Notes: a model not told the origin generated them from the sequence alone. A stretch of DNA of 64,000 nucleotides from Antennarius striatus (GCF_040054535.1 NC_090794.1:9385001-9449000), one strand, 5' to 3'; shown: positions 31,888-55,560, counted from the stretch's first letter. Translations and numbers: made by a program.

Positions 31888-34800
31888 TCATTTCAGATCT
31901 CCTTCATCACCCTGGATGGTCTTTTTGATGCGCAGCAGGAGGGTTGTGTGCCACTGGTCCAGGCGCGAGATCGAGTCAAATTCTTTTACCTGGAGGTACA
32001 CAAAGGATGTGTTGGGGGGGGGGGGGTTGTCACTGGTTATTTCCAGATGAAATTACAACACATCAGGAATTTGATTTTTGCAACTGCTTGTGTGATATGA
32101 TGCTGGAAATGAGGACATTCTTTGAAGTTACCTAAGAAGAGTCTCAGGTACATGTGGGTACAGAAAAGCATTTCATCTGTCCCATAAACACAAAATCCTG
32201 TGAGACCACATATACCTGAGATCCAGCCTTGAAATTCCTTGAACACAAGGGATTCTACAAAACTACAGGAGATGAACTTGTTTCAAAACTTGACAACTTT
32301 CTACGGGCATACAGAAGACTTACTGCCTCTGTGAACGCCTCGCTGTTCTGTTCCTCATGAGCCTCAAGAAGTTTCTGTCAGGACAAAAAAGTGTTACTCC
32401 TGGAAAATGAACTGATGAAGAGGGAAATATATAATTCCTCAGAGCTCCAAGTGCTGAGTTACCTTCAACAGTTTGCATTCTCTGGAGTCCGAGAAAGCCG
32501 GGAACATCTCCTCGTATTTTTCTACAGCAATCTGTAGAGACATCAGCGTCTTATTATTCTACCGAGATTCCCTATCCGAAGTCCTGAAGCGGAAAAACAA
32601 CGGTATAAACTCGCCTTAGCGTTGAGCTCATCCACGATGAAATGACACAGAGAGGCTTTAAAGAAATACTCTTTGGCGCTATACTTCAGCAACGGATTGT
32701 CCATCGTGTTGGCTCCAACCTAGATGCATTCAAGTCACACAGGATATATCAAAAAGGTCAGCACCGCTGATTTTCAGAGTTTATTGAGAAAGTGCAAACT
32801 GTACGTACCTGCTCATAGATCTCAATAGCCTTCTGGTACTGCTCCAGCTGAGCACAGTAAGCCCCCACCTTCAGCAGACACTTGTTGGCAGAACTGAGTA
32901 AAATACAATAAATAGAACACAAATTTGTATAAGAGCTACCTATTTGGAGAATACAACATCAATTAATGAATTCCCATAACTACTAAATAAAAATACTGCA
33001 ACCTCTGCTCCACTGCCTCAGGAGAGAAACGTTGCTGAAATACTAAAATGTTTGCCAATTATTCAGAGAGACCGTTTTTACTAGCAGATATTTACAGCAC
33101 TTTGGTCGACTGCGGTTGGGGTAAAGTGCACAACAAATAAAGTTTGGATTGGATTGGATTGGTTTACCCCATCATTCCTGTAATTAAATCAACAATGTGT
33201 GCCATCCATGACATCAATCCTATGATAAATGCATTGTTCATGTTACTATTTTTATTAGTGGTAGCTCTGCTGTCTGTGACATATGTAGGGGAAAAAAGCA
33301 TTCTTATAAGAGCACTTTTTATTTTGGAAGAAGCATGGAGAGGGGAAGTAACTATCCAGATCAGAGGTTCACTTCGATTTGAATTCTTGAGGAAATGGTT
33401 AATTTTTCGAAAAATAAAAATCATAATATTAAAGCTAAAAATTTAAGGACCTGGAAAAAAAATCCTCTTGTCATCAGGAGGTAAACACTGTCATAATCAA
33501 TAGACTCCCAGCAGACGGCCACTGACAGTCATCCATTCTCTCTTCTGCATTATTTAGGCTAAAACCCTTAAAGAGCGCACATATAGTTGCCAATACCGAA
33601 ACAACTTAATATTGTAAATGTGGAAGCACCAGGTTTTAAAGTAGAGAAAACACTTAATATTTGATCACAGGAAAATAAACAGAACCACACCTGTTAGATT
33701 CTTCTCCTTTGTAGTAATCAGCTGCTTGTTCATAATGTGCAATAGCCTTTGAAAAAGAAAAATTATGTTATCCCCTCAAAAAAAAAAAAAGCACATAATG
33801 GTAGTTAATATTTATCAGTGAGAACAACAGACCTTATAAACTTTGCTAGTGCAAAATTTACCTTTTCTATATCTACCAGCTCAGACTCGTAGATCTCTGC
33901 GATACTGATGTGGTGTTTGGCTGCGATGGTGAATCTTCCCTGCAGGAGGAGGAAGAGGAGCAGGAGAGGAGAAATCAATACTAAATTGATCTATCCACAG
34001 ATGCCTCTCATCAATGAAAGCACTGTGTTACATTCTCAGGGTGGAGAGTCGAGGTCAAGTAGAAGATGCATCAATAAAAGTTGTTTTTCAAACGAAGGAA
34101 ACAACAAATAGGAAACTTGATCAAAAGTTAAATAAACCAACTTGGGAGGAAAGCTGGAGTCTATCACAGATATCTAGATCAGGGTTCCCAAAGGGAGGCC
34201 AACAAAGAAGGAGATTGGACATCATTTTCAGACATTAATATAACTTAAAAGTGATTAGAAAACATCTATTTTAGTCATAAGTGTTTTGACAGAAAATCCC
34301 CAAGCAAATATGTGTGTATGTTTGGATGTGCCTAGTATAGCATGACTTATAAACATCTGTATTATCCAATCACCTCCACCACAGTGCGGGGTGGGGGGTC
34401 TCGAGTCTCTGGCATGATTATTTTGGAGGTTTGGGGGGAACATCTGATCAAGATGATGTGATACCCAGACCACTTGAACTACAAACATCAACTGTTCATC
34501 TGCTTGTCATGCTTTTTGACTTCATTGTCGTTGTACTCTCCTTTCTGTTGTGTTGGTGTTGTGTGACTGTTATGTGTATTTATTGTGAGCAGATGATATA
34601 CTGAATTTCCCTCGGGATCAATCAAGTACTCTAGCTATCTAAATATCTATTTATCAAACTATCTATCAACATATGAGCAAATGTTGTTCATGTTGTAACT
34701 GAAGTTTAAGAAGAGAATTAATTTTTATCACAATCTCTGTCATCACAGCAGGGCTACTTTTTGCACAACACCAGAGAAGAGATTAACTTTTTCTTATGTC

Positions 34801-37800
34801 ATTAAGAAAAAGTTAGTCATAAAAACATCAAATTAACATCAAATTAAAATTGGTGTAAATTAAAAACAAAACAAAAAAACAATACAGTAATATGTTTTTG
34901 ATTACTTATGAAGCCTCACAAACACAACATCCAAATACTCATGTGCATCAATGTTTTCCTCCATTCTTACTTTCTATGTCATCTTACCATGTCTGTGTAT
35001 ATATCGATGGCAGCATTTAAACACTTGATTGCCTCTTTAGACAGCATAGAGGGAAGAGGAGGGAACAGTTAGACATCAAAGTTAGTTTTGATCTAATCCA
35101 CAAGAACTCTGATGAGACATGCTGGATTACTTTATCAATGTTAAATGAGGTAGGAAAAATAGTTCCACAGGTTTAACACTCGACAACGAATCACAAGACA
35201 AACACATAAACCAGCGTCAACACCCAGACCCACATCTAAATGTATTTAGTAGAATACTGAATGAATCCAAGTAAGAAAGAGCACTGTCTTCTTCTTCTTT
35301 TCCCTTCAGGGGTCGCCACAGCGAATCAGTTGCCTCCATCTAACCCTGTCTTCTGCATCTTCTTCTCTCACACAGCCTACCTTTATGTCCTCTTTCACTA
35401 CATCCATAAACCTCCTCTTTGGTCTTCCTCTAGGCCTCCTGCCTGGCAGTTCAAAACTCCCCAGAAGAAGAGCACTGTGACTTGGTTAATTGTGAATGTC
35501 ATGCAAGTAGTCATGCACATTAAATGCTTAAAGCAATTAAAGCAAAGTAACTAATATAGATTGTAAAAGTGAAATCTGCTCATCAACAGCTACAGCAGTC
35601 AGTAGTGAAGCCCTCATTTAATGTAGAATGAATGAATGTTGTGCATTTAGTCTGGGGAAAGTAAATGATCTGGTATTTCAGAAACATGCATCGATGATGA
35701 AAACAGTCTTATGGTGGTGTTTGTTAAAATTGAAAATTGAATAAAAAGACAAAAATGAAAAAAGAAAAAAACAGTCTTATTGATGAAGCCTTAAATCACA
35801 GACCTCTTAAACGACAGCAATAACTGTCTTAAGCTCTACTTTAGAGCCAACATTCCATGTGATGAATGAGTTTAATTATTTACACAGCCTTACCATTGGG
35901 GTCAGACTTCTTGAAAGCATTGCCTGCATCGATGAAACTGGTGGCACAGTCATGTTTGTTCTGCAGCTGCATATGGAGACGCGCCGCCTTGCAAAATGCA
36001 TTTCCAGAAGCTTCAGACATCAGAAAGATGGACAGAATATTTTAAACACACTCACACCATCGCTTTTACTTGCTTGAACTCCAATTCTTGCATATAATTA
36101 CATGTCTTTTTTTCTACTCACAACACTCACAAACGAAATGCTTTGCAGTTATAGTGTCCAGAAAATAAACTAAAAATCCACATATAACCCTACATGTTAT
36201 CAAGTGTGTTAAAATTGATTAGTTTAGCAACTAATGTAGAAAAGAACTCATCACACCGCTCCAGTTCTTGGCCATCTTGAACATGTTGGCAGCTCTGCAG
36301 TACATCTCACATGCTTCTTCCACTTTATGAGGTCCTCTAGACAAAGACAGGAAAGAAAATAAAACACTTTCACAAAACTGAAAGTGAAGCACATGTTCCC
36401 TAAGTCATCTTATAATATATACATCATAAATATGTATATATGCGATATATGTCCACACAAATTCAACTGGGGATGTAGCTCAGTGTTACAGGATATCCTT
36501 TGATGTATGCTGTCCAGGATTCTATCCCCTGCATCTGGACAAGCCAGTGTAAACCGTAAGCTGGTTCCAAGACTGGATAAATGCAGAGTGTTCAGGCAGG
36601 AAGGGCAACTGGTGATAAACACCTTGCCAAACAAATATGAGCATTCATCTAAAATAGAAAGAGGATGGCACGCTGTGGTGACCTCTGATGGGACAAACCA
36701 TCATGAAATTGAACTGGGGGAAACAGTAGTGGTTCAAGGTATATATTGTAGTTCCATGTAGTAAAGATGTCTGAAGAAACGTGCCAAGCTGACTGAATGA
36801 TTGGCGGTGGGATTAAACAAATCCCCCTACACAGACAGTAGAGATCTCTCTCAGTTCGTGATAAGAAGTGGACCCCTGGGAGCTCCCTCTAGTCGAAATA
36901 ATACTCTTTCCATTCAATCAAGGCAGAGGATTACATCACAGCTTTGCCAGTCACAGAATAACCTGTAGAAAGCCAGCTGATAGTTATCACAAACAGGATC
37001 TTCCCAGTGCTCTACCCACCAGTAACATCTGGGATGTTACTGGTGGGTATAAACATTGGGAATAAATGATTCACAATGGTATCTTTTTGTATTTTCAGCC
37101 TGTTCAAATAATCATTTATGTTGTCTAGATTAAATGTAGCACTATTCAAACAAAAGAGGAAATACTTTGGTTACATTTATACAGGACCATATTCATGATC
37201 TCTTCAAGGTCACTGGTACAGGGGAAATGATAAGAATCAGCCTGTGTCATCTCTGTAGTAATCATATTACTACAAATAGTACTTTATTTAGTTTAATAAT
37301 TAATGTGGAAAAGTAATTCCCAATCTTTCATTTATACAGGATTTAAACAAAATTATAATCAATCAGACAAGACAAACTTTGGATATTATAATACTTATAT
37401 TATTATGAATTGGTAAACATCTGAAATCTCTATATCAAGACGAGATTGCATGATTCTACTAAAAACCTCATCATGGATCATTATCATTAAAGATTTGCCT
37501 CATTTGTCTTCTTATAGACTTTGTGTTGGGTATTTACACATAGAAATGCTCGAATTTCCCGACAAGAAGTTAGGAAACTATTATTTTTGTATATTGCAGG
37601 GTCTAGGTTATATGTAAATAACTTAAGAGTACATTTCTTAGCCCTCTAAATTAGCTCTCCTGTAAATCCGAAGCTAACGCTAGGTGCAGGACAGTCGTCA
37701 TTTGCTAGGTTTGTTTACAAGGATAATAACAGCTAACTAATAAACATACATTCCTATACTAAATGATATTTTATTTCCTTCTGCTTAATTATGACTTTTG

Positions 37801-38031
37801 TCATGTTTTCCTACTCAACATGCTGATAATTAGCTGAAAAAATGTCCCCGTGTATGTGGGCTGACTGCCAACTTTGCAGCTGACAGTCGCGTTTGCTAAC
37901 CGTTTGTTCTTTGGTGCAGTGCTGTCTTACCCTCCAAACATTCCTCCCAAAAAAGACCCGGAAGACTTGATTTTTTTGTCAGCATCGGCCATTAGCTGAA
38001 TCGCTTCTTTCTCCTTCCCAGAGTTGTCCAT
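31888..38031 (-). CDS. napb: Beta-soluble NSF attachment protein (beta-SNAP)
   Basis: Beta-SNAP binds assembled SNARE bundles at membranes and recruits the NSF ATPase, which takes them apart so the SNAREs can be reused. Minus-strand exons in order: 38031-37931, 36336-36257, 36010-35894, 35034-34988, 33939-33862, 33746-33691, 32893-32809, 32719-32615, 32531-32463, 32374-32324 and 31989-31888. All phases agree, giving 296 aa (human NAPB: 298). Recognised segments include [14 protein letters not shown] at the start, [57 protein letters not shown] and the C-terminal [11 protein letters not shown]. The all-helical TPR-like fold is a family property. Alpha-SNAP (napa) is the alternative; adjacency to gzf1, as for human NAPB, favours beta. 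The intron after 32615 has a GC donor. The start is the conserved MDN; the upstream in-frame extension begins at TTG and was not used. Confidence 0.93.
33097..33163 (+). mobile_element. Retroposon 3' tail with (TTGGA)n in a napb intron
   Basis: The sequence GTAAAGTGCACAACAAATAAA followed by TTGGATTGGATTGG units fits the AATAAA-plus-simple-repeat ending of a fish LINE. Only the tail is recognisable. Confidence 0.45.
34530..34675 (+). mobile_element. Rex1/L2-like LINE 3' tail in a napb intron
   Basis: The segment GTGTGACTGTTATGTGTATT, then CTGAATTTCCCTCGGGATCA, TCAAGTA and a decayed CTAT repeat is a diverged version of the standard AATTTCCC-GGGAT-AATAAAGTA-(TATC)n LINE tail. Confidence 0.6.
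35288..35452 (-). pseudogene. LINE 3' coding end relic in a napb intron
   Basis: On minus, 35452-35306 stays open for 48 codons to TGA. The peptide contains [22 protein letters not shown] and [12 protein letters not shown], the C-terminal tail typical of a fish non-LTR retrotransposon ORF2. An AAGAAG repeat tail follows. It is a 5'-truncated insertion antisense to nothing (same strand as napb). Confidence 0.75.
36470..36710 (+). mobile_element. tRNA-Ala-like SINE with LINE-type tail, in napb intron 1
   Basis: The head GGGGATGTAGCTCAGTGTTA strongly resembles tRNA-Ala (A box). A B-box-like AGGATTCTATCCC follows near 36517-36529. The body contains AGGAAGGGCAACTGG and AAACACCTTGCCAAAC. The tail CGCTGTGGTGACCTCTGATG (36671-36690) matches the 3' end of the LINE at 35288-35452. 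The anticodon region is broken, so it is not a functional tRNA gene. Confidence 0.75.
37013..37049. repeat. Perfect 17-bp inverted repeat, 3-nt loop
   Basis: TACCCACCAGTAACATC (37013-37029), TGG, then the exact complement (37033-37049). It lies in napb intron 1 and can form a very stable hairpin. Confidence 0.95.
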
Positions 38032-38219
38032 TTTACCGCCTAATTGTAAACAAGCTTGTCTAAAGGGAATCAGCCGCAGAGGATTCTGCTGTGTACACTG
38101 AGGATTACAGTCGATGGCTTTATTCAACGTGGGCGTGTCAGTGGTTTAGCGAGTCTCGTGTCGTCGCGGGAGTTGGAGTGTTTTCCGTGATAAACGTGGT
38201 TGACTTACAAACAAAAGAA

Positions 38220-38233
38220 ACTACAACTCCCAG
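38220..38233. promoter_or_regulatory. napb: ZNF143/Staf-like motif in the napb promoter
   Basis: ACTACAACTCCCAG matches the ZNF143 core (ACTACAATTCCC type) with one transition. It lies 190 bp upstream of the napb start codon in a CpG-containing region, the usual place for this factor. Confidence 0.5.
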
Positions 38234-38776
38234 TGAAACGCGGAGTCGTTCTTTTATCCCTTCATTTATCATCGCACTTTGCGAATTTATATTTAACTTG
38301 TGTTTTTTGTTAACGTTTTTCAGGGATACTAAATCATGTTTCATTGAAATAAATAAATACGAATATTTCCCTTGACTATTTATCTAGTCGTGACATTCTA
38401 GACACATATTCGTTATACCTTCCAACACTAGTTGGAATTAATTTGATTTGACGCATTCGACGAACGACTTTTTGCTTAATTTTGGCAGGGATATTTTATA
38501 TGACACCATCTATTTAATTAACTTAAAGTTTCCACTCTTGAATTTGTTTTTCTACATTTTTAAAAATTATTTTAAGCGGTACATAAAATGTCTTTCGTGA
38601 AAATAAATGTGAGCTGCATTTGCCTGTGCGAATGGTGCTGTATGGATAATGGTTTTTAATATTTATATTAGCACGAACTTTAATTTACTTCATGAAAATT
38701 TTTAGCACAATTTTCATCTCTGTAAAGACAAAATGCCGAGAAATCCAGGTGTTATTACTTACAGCTCCATGTTTGT

Positions 38777-38793
38777 CCAGCAGGGGACGCTAG
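38777..38793 (+). promoter_or_regulatory. CTCF-like motif between napb and gpcpd1
   Basis: CCAGCAGGGGACGCTAG is very close to the vertebrate CTCF core (CCAGCAGGGGGCGCT). It sits about 0.75 kb upstream of napb and 2-3 kb from the 3' end of gpcpd1, as for an insulator or promoter anchor. Confidence 0.5.
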
Positions 38794-39306
38794 AATACGA
38801 ACGTTCCGGTAGCCTTTTCCTGTATTACTGGACATTATTATGAAACTTTTTTTTTTTTCGCAAAGTTACGTCGGTTTCGATACTATTTATTACGTAGTTA
38901 CGCAATTTGTGATTTACTGACTATTGCAGCATTGTAGATTTTTCGGTCCGAAGTTTTCACGTTCTACAAGTGTCTCTCTGGGTTCTCTTCTGGGAACTCC
39001 GGCTTCCTCTTTCTACCAAAGACATTCAGTATACAAGTCAACTGGTGTCTCTTTAAAAAAGAACTCAGGGTCTTCACTTGATTAAATATCCCAAAAAGTG
39101 GTCTATGAAGTTCAGAATTGTTAGATGTCGCAGGACAGCAGTTATATTCTTATCGGATGCAAAACTACATGTTGAAGGATAATAGAATGGATGGATGTTG
39201 TAGAGAGACAAAAGTGTCCAAGGTTCACGCTGATCACAGGTGGTCCTTACTACTAGAGTATGTGTTATCTAAATCACTCACGAACTGAAGTGTAAAATAC
39301 AAAGCA

Positions 39307-39596
39307 ATTCATTTATTCATCTTCTTCAGCCACTTTTCCAGCTATGTGGGTCACAGGTTACCCTGGAGCACATCACAGGCAAACAAATAGACACACAACT
39401 ACTTACATCATACTCACACTTATGGAAAATTTGCAGCTTAGTCAATTTACCTAAGCTAAATGTTTTTGGAGGTGGGAGGAATACGGGAAACCTGGAGAAA
39501 ACCCACGCAGACGCGGGCAGAACATACAAAAATTCTGCACCTTAGGGAATTGAACCCGAAACCTTCTTGCACTACCCACTGCACCACCGTACTGCC
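39307..39596 (-). mobile_element. tRNA-derived SINE, family A, copy 3
   Basis: On minus: GGCAGTACGGTGGTGCAGTG head, a near-consensus B box GGTTCAATTCC (39546-39556), the GTGGGTTTTCTCCAGG-type body, and the tail toward GAATAAATGAATT. It is the best preserved of the three family A copies. Confidence 0.85.
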
Positions 39597-39919
39597 CTAG
39601 TCACCTACAAACGTATATCTCAAGCGGAAAACTGATTGTCCTATTGTCATAATATTATATACAAAATATGGTAAGATAGGTTCATACATGTGCAAACGTT
39701 TGTTTAAAATCACATGCTACTAAAAATTTCAGTACAGTCTGGCTTGAATTATTGAACCTATTCATTACAACTGATTGATCAGTCATCTGTGGAGATTTTC
39801 AGTCATACAGGTCATGTTAGGTCTTTGTGTTGAATAAAGCTTGAAGATGTTTCACCTCTCACTTGAGAGAATTGTTCGGTTAGGGTGTGGGGAGGCTCTC
39901 GGTAATAACATGATGAGAG

Positions 39920-40560
39920 TCAAATCAGGACACACACAATGCAAATTTCCATTACATGGGTGTTCTGTTGCCATGTGCACTGATGGACATCCCTGTGCTC
40001 AAACAAGGTGTTTGTTATGGAAAAACTGATTAGCACAGACGTCCAATAACAGAATAACTTGTGTTCAGATGGGGGAGGCCATTCATCACCAATCAACCCC
40101 TTCAAGGTCTCACCGTCATCGCCCACTTGATCGTTGAAGTCTCCAAGAAGAATGGAGTCCCCGATCAGAGTAGTACAGTATTTAGTACCCCTCCCAGGCA
40201 TTCCAGAAGGTATTCCACACTGCCTTTTGGCTTGTAGGCCAAAACAGCAGTGAGACGCCTCCTGTCACAGGAGTAAATTCCAATATATGGTGGCTGGGCT
40301 GTGGGGCTATAAACCTCACACCAGCTAGCCACCTCTTATCTTGGGCAACACCAGAAGAGTCCAGCCCCTGTCAAGGGTTTGGGTACTGCGACATCACGGT
40401 CATCAACATTTCTCTACTCACGGGTTTTGAGACTGCTCTTAGTTTGTCACCTGTTTGCCAAGGGAGACCCTACAAGTAGCATAAAGCCCCTGACAACATA
40501 GCTCCTGGGATCATGCAGGTACTCAAACTCCCCCACCACAATAAGACAGCAGTTCAAGGG
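39920..40560 (-). pseudogene. LINE endonuclease-domain relic
   Basis: The minus-strand frame at 40201-39920 reads LLGDFNDQVGDD and SITNTLFEHRDVHQCTW, matching the apurinic endonuclease domain of a fish non-LTR element (LLGDFN catalytic block). The adjoining 40202-40560 is also repeat-like (a TAGCTCCTGGGATCAT segment). No reverse transcriptase follows, so it is a dead fragment. Confidence 0.7.
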
Positions 40561-40724
40561 GGAGTAGGCAGAATCTTTAAGATAAAATGGTAAACACCTC
40601 AGTGACATTTAACCAAAAACTATGTCGCTTCAAGAGGAAGATTTGCCTGCTGTAAAAAAATTTTTTTGTAAAAAAACAACTCAAATGAAAATAAAACCAC
40701 AGACAAAAATCGCAAATGCAGGAT

Positions 40725-41830
40725 TCACTTTTATTTACAACAGCATGTATGCTCTTCTGTCCTGAGGTTGTAATTTCTATTACAATATTACATGAAGAAC
40801 CCCTCCCCCAGCAGAAAGGTATGCAATTCATTCACTGAAATGGATGTATAAAACATGCATGAATTAAGCTTCAGAGTTTGTATTAAAGACATATTTAGTG
40901 ATTGTAGTAAGAGGTTTGGATTTCCTGTGTTGGTGAAGCAGTCATTGCATTACAGAAAAAGCCCCATGCAATAACAAATACACATTGTGAAGTTAAATGT
41001 GGGGCATTTGTTCATTCTGTGCAGACATATCAATATAAGTCCACTAATGGATAACTTCTGAGGTACTGGCGTTTTTTCAAAGAAAAAAGCAAGAAAGCTG
41101 AGTAAATCACACTTTCGGCCTCTGATGTGTGCACTTTGGAAAAAAAATACATTCTGCTCTTTTCCAGGAAATCAAGTATCTCAACAATTTGCGAGAAGCA
41201 GACAATATAAAACATGATATCCTTTAGAATCAAAGAATACTCCTTGTACTCTGTTTCTATTATGTTGAACAAGCAAAACCTCACCGAACTTGGCTAGAAC
41301 CAGAGATTGGCATGATATACTGGAAATGGCTCCATGCATGAAAACATCATGAAAACATGAAAATCAAAACAGAAAAACATCTTCATCTTCTAACATCATA
41401 AACTTTATGACATGCAATTTGCAGTCTACTTACTATCGTAAAGTTTCAGCATTTAGCACGCAGCCTATAAAAGAGAAGCAACTTTTGAACAAAGTAAATA
41501 CCGGTGTCTACTAATTTGGCATCATCCTACTGTCAAACCAGTGTGGCCATCCCTCTTCTAATCCCAACTCATTGTGAAACAAACTCATGTCATTACTAGC
41601 TTTGTTTTCAGACAAAAACCCACCTATCCCAACAGAAAGCAATCAAAAGAAGATAATGGTGATAAATAGATAAGATAATGGAAAAAAAACAGGCCAACTG
41701 CTGTTGTCAACTGCTGAATAAATACGTAGATCTAAACTATTTTCATGAAGAAGATGTTGTGTTCTCATCTCTGTCCTCTTAAGGGTGGATGTGCAGTGAG
41801 GACGACGCCAGTCAACAGGTTTAGTGATAT
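40725..41830 (-). other. gpcpd1: Probable gpcpd1 3' UTR
   Basis: This 1.1-kb stretch follows the gpcpd1 stop. A minus-strand AATAAA (TTTATT at 40730-40735) is the likely poly(A) signal. No other gene is seen in it. Confidence 0.5.
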
Positions 41831-53866
<12,036 letters not shown>

Positions 53867-54114
53867 AGCGGACTGGCACACAGTGATTGGCACCAAATGA
53901 AGCTGAAACATATCGATAGGTTATCGATGCAAGACTGTTGACTCGTCAACTAATCAATTACACAACTTGGTTGCTGCTTTAATTTGAATTCCTGATTTAA
54001 TGACTGGTAATTATTGAGACTGAAGCCCTTGAAAACGACATTAATTACAGTACTAAGATCCGAGGCAGTGAAACAACCAGCATCACAGCCCGTTTGAACC
54101 TTACCTTCTAGATT

Positions 54115-54234
54115 CTGGCAGCTAGAGCTGTACCAGCCGGCTCTCCGACGCCCATTCACAGAGAAACAGCATCGCCCATACCGCGGAGTCAATCGCTTAT
54201 CCGACCAGTTTGCCCAACAGGTATCATACTTGCT
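54115..54234 (-). other. gpcpd1: Candidate gpcpd1 internal 5' UTR exon
   Basis: A 120-nt interval bounded on minus by a good acceptor (CTTGATTCACAG) and donor (AAG/GTAAGG). It would splice to the acceptor at 53872. It contains three ATGs that each open a short uORF. It is open for 40 codons in one frame but matches no family I know. Confidence 0.5.
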
Positions 54235-54483
54235 CTGTGAATCAAGCAGGAAATAAAAGTTTCTAGACAATAGCAACTGGAGACAATCTAACAAGCAGAA
54301 TAACCCATCACCGGAAGGTTTGTCACGACACGTCAAGCGTCACCGCTATTCAATGAAGATATCTATTTCAAAATAAAAGTCTCCTCACATTTCTGAGCTT
54401 CAAAGGATTCAAAGGATTCAAAATCGTTTGCTGTCATGTGTACGATAAAAACAACGTTTCCCCTGTACAATGAAAAAACTTAC

Positions 54484-54560
54484 CTGTCCATCCGCAAGTA
54501 ATGTCACCAACGTTGTTCAAAACATATATAAAACAAACCACAACGAATACTACATGCAAC
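54484..54560 (-). other. gpcpd1: Candidate outer gpcpd1 5' UTR exon
   Basis: A strong donor (GGACAG/GTAAGT) lies at 54483 on minus. The 5' boundary is not visible. It may be the first exon of gpcpd1. Confidence 0.35.
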
Positions 54561-54918
54561 ACGTGTTATTAATTAATGTTCCTTCTTCTTCTTCAATGTC
54601 TAGTGATGTTATAGCGGTGCATCAAGTAAATATTTTTAAAGGTAAGTTCATCATCACTGGGCATGGACCTAGCTTTGATGTCTTTCAGAAACGATAATGT
54701 AACCCCCCCTAGAATAACTGGCGGGTATTATGTGCTTTTATTTTTAAAGGCCCTTTTGAGTGTTTCTGGTGCTGCCTTGACTTCCGCTGGCCGCTTGTTT
54801 GAGCTGGTCCAAACCGCCCTGCTCCAGATTGAAGTCGCGTCGTGTCAGCGCTACTGTAAACGGGAGGATGTCGTGTTACGCGCTCTCTTCGTCCCACAAT
54901 GTAAACATTAAGAAATGT

Positions 54919-54966
54919 CGCAGTTTCTTATCAATATGTTGAGACGCAGTTTCTTATCAATATGTT
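54919..54966. repeat. Tandem duplication, 22-bp unit, period 26
   Basis: The 22-bp string beginning CGCAGTTTCTTATCAATA occurs at 54919-54940 and 54945-54966 without mismatch, separated by GAGA. Confidence 0.95.
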
Positions 54967-55399
54967 ACAGGAAACAAACTGCCTCGCGAATAACTAATAA
55001 AATGTCTATTTTGTTGATTTTGCCTTCCACAAAACTAAGTAGCGACACTTAAATATCAGTCGTGTATGCACTGAATGGTCTGAGCATCAGTCTATCGTGC
55101 ACTATAACAGTTATATTAAATAAATTAAGTCTAGATTTATTAATGAATATAAATTACAACAAACGTAAAGACAATGCAGACCAACGTTTATGTTTTTTGT
55201 TGTTGTTTTTTTTAAATATCCAATGTAAAATAAGGTACGCGGCCGCATACTGTAATTGTTTTTCCCTTTTATGTGTGAAAAGTATTATCGGACATAAACT
55301 TCTATTTGTGGGCAAAAAAGATAACAAAAATGTGTACATACCGTCAGCAAATATCGATAATACGCGATACTTCTGTAGTGAAAACGCTTGTTTTGAAGT

Positions 55400-55560
55400 T
55401 AAAAGCAGGGCTAGCTCTTTATAAATAACAGAGGAGGCGTTTTAGGTGGTGACGTCACGAAGCCCCGAAAACGTGGCCGTGACGGCATGTTGTTGTCGAA
55501 TACGGACACAGACTCTTGGAGGACGGAACTCTTTCTAAGAAATCGTAAACTGACTCGACG
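55400..55560. promoter_or_regulatory. CpG-rich promoter-like segment with perfect CRE
   Basis: A palindromic CRE TGACGTCA at 55450-55457, a TATA-like TTTATAAATAA near 55418-55428 (readable on both strands), and CpG-rich flanks. It lies about 0.9-1.3 kb upstream of the candidate gpcpd1 5' exons. It may drive gpcpd1 or an unrecognised transcript. Confidence 0.4.

Noticed and set aside
36470-36541. A tRNA-Ala gene
   Set aside because: The acceptor and D-arm look right but the anticodon arm and B box are decayed and a SINE body follows.
38032-38127. An in-frame 32-residue N-terminal extension of napb
   Set aside because: The extension begins with TTG, not ATG. The conserved beta-SNAP start MDN follows at 38031.
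35288-40560. One long LINE from endonuclease (40.2 kb) to 3' end (35.3 kb)
   Set aside because: napb exons 1-3 and unrelated sequence lie between. The two fragments are separate insertions.
53950-54336. A 128-aa minus frame as an independent protein gene
   Set aside because: It spans a candidate spliced leader exon and its flanking introns, and has no homologous domain that I recognise.
55062-55424. A 120-aa plus frame
   Set aside because: It is AT-rich with no domain and runs into promoter-like sequence.
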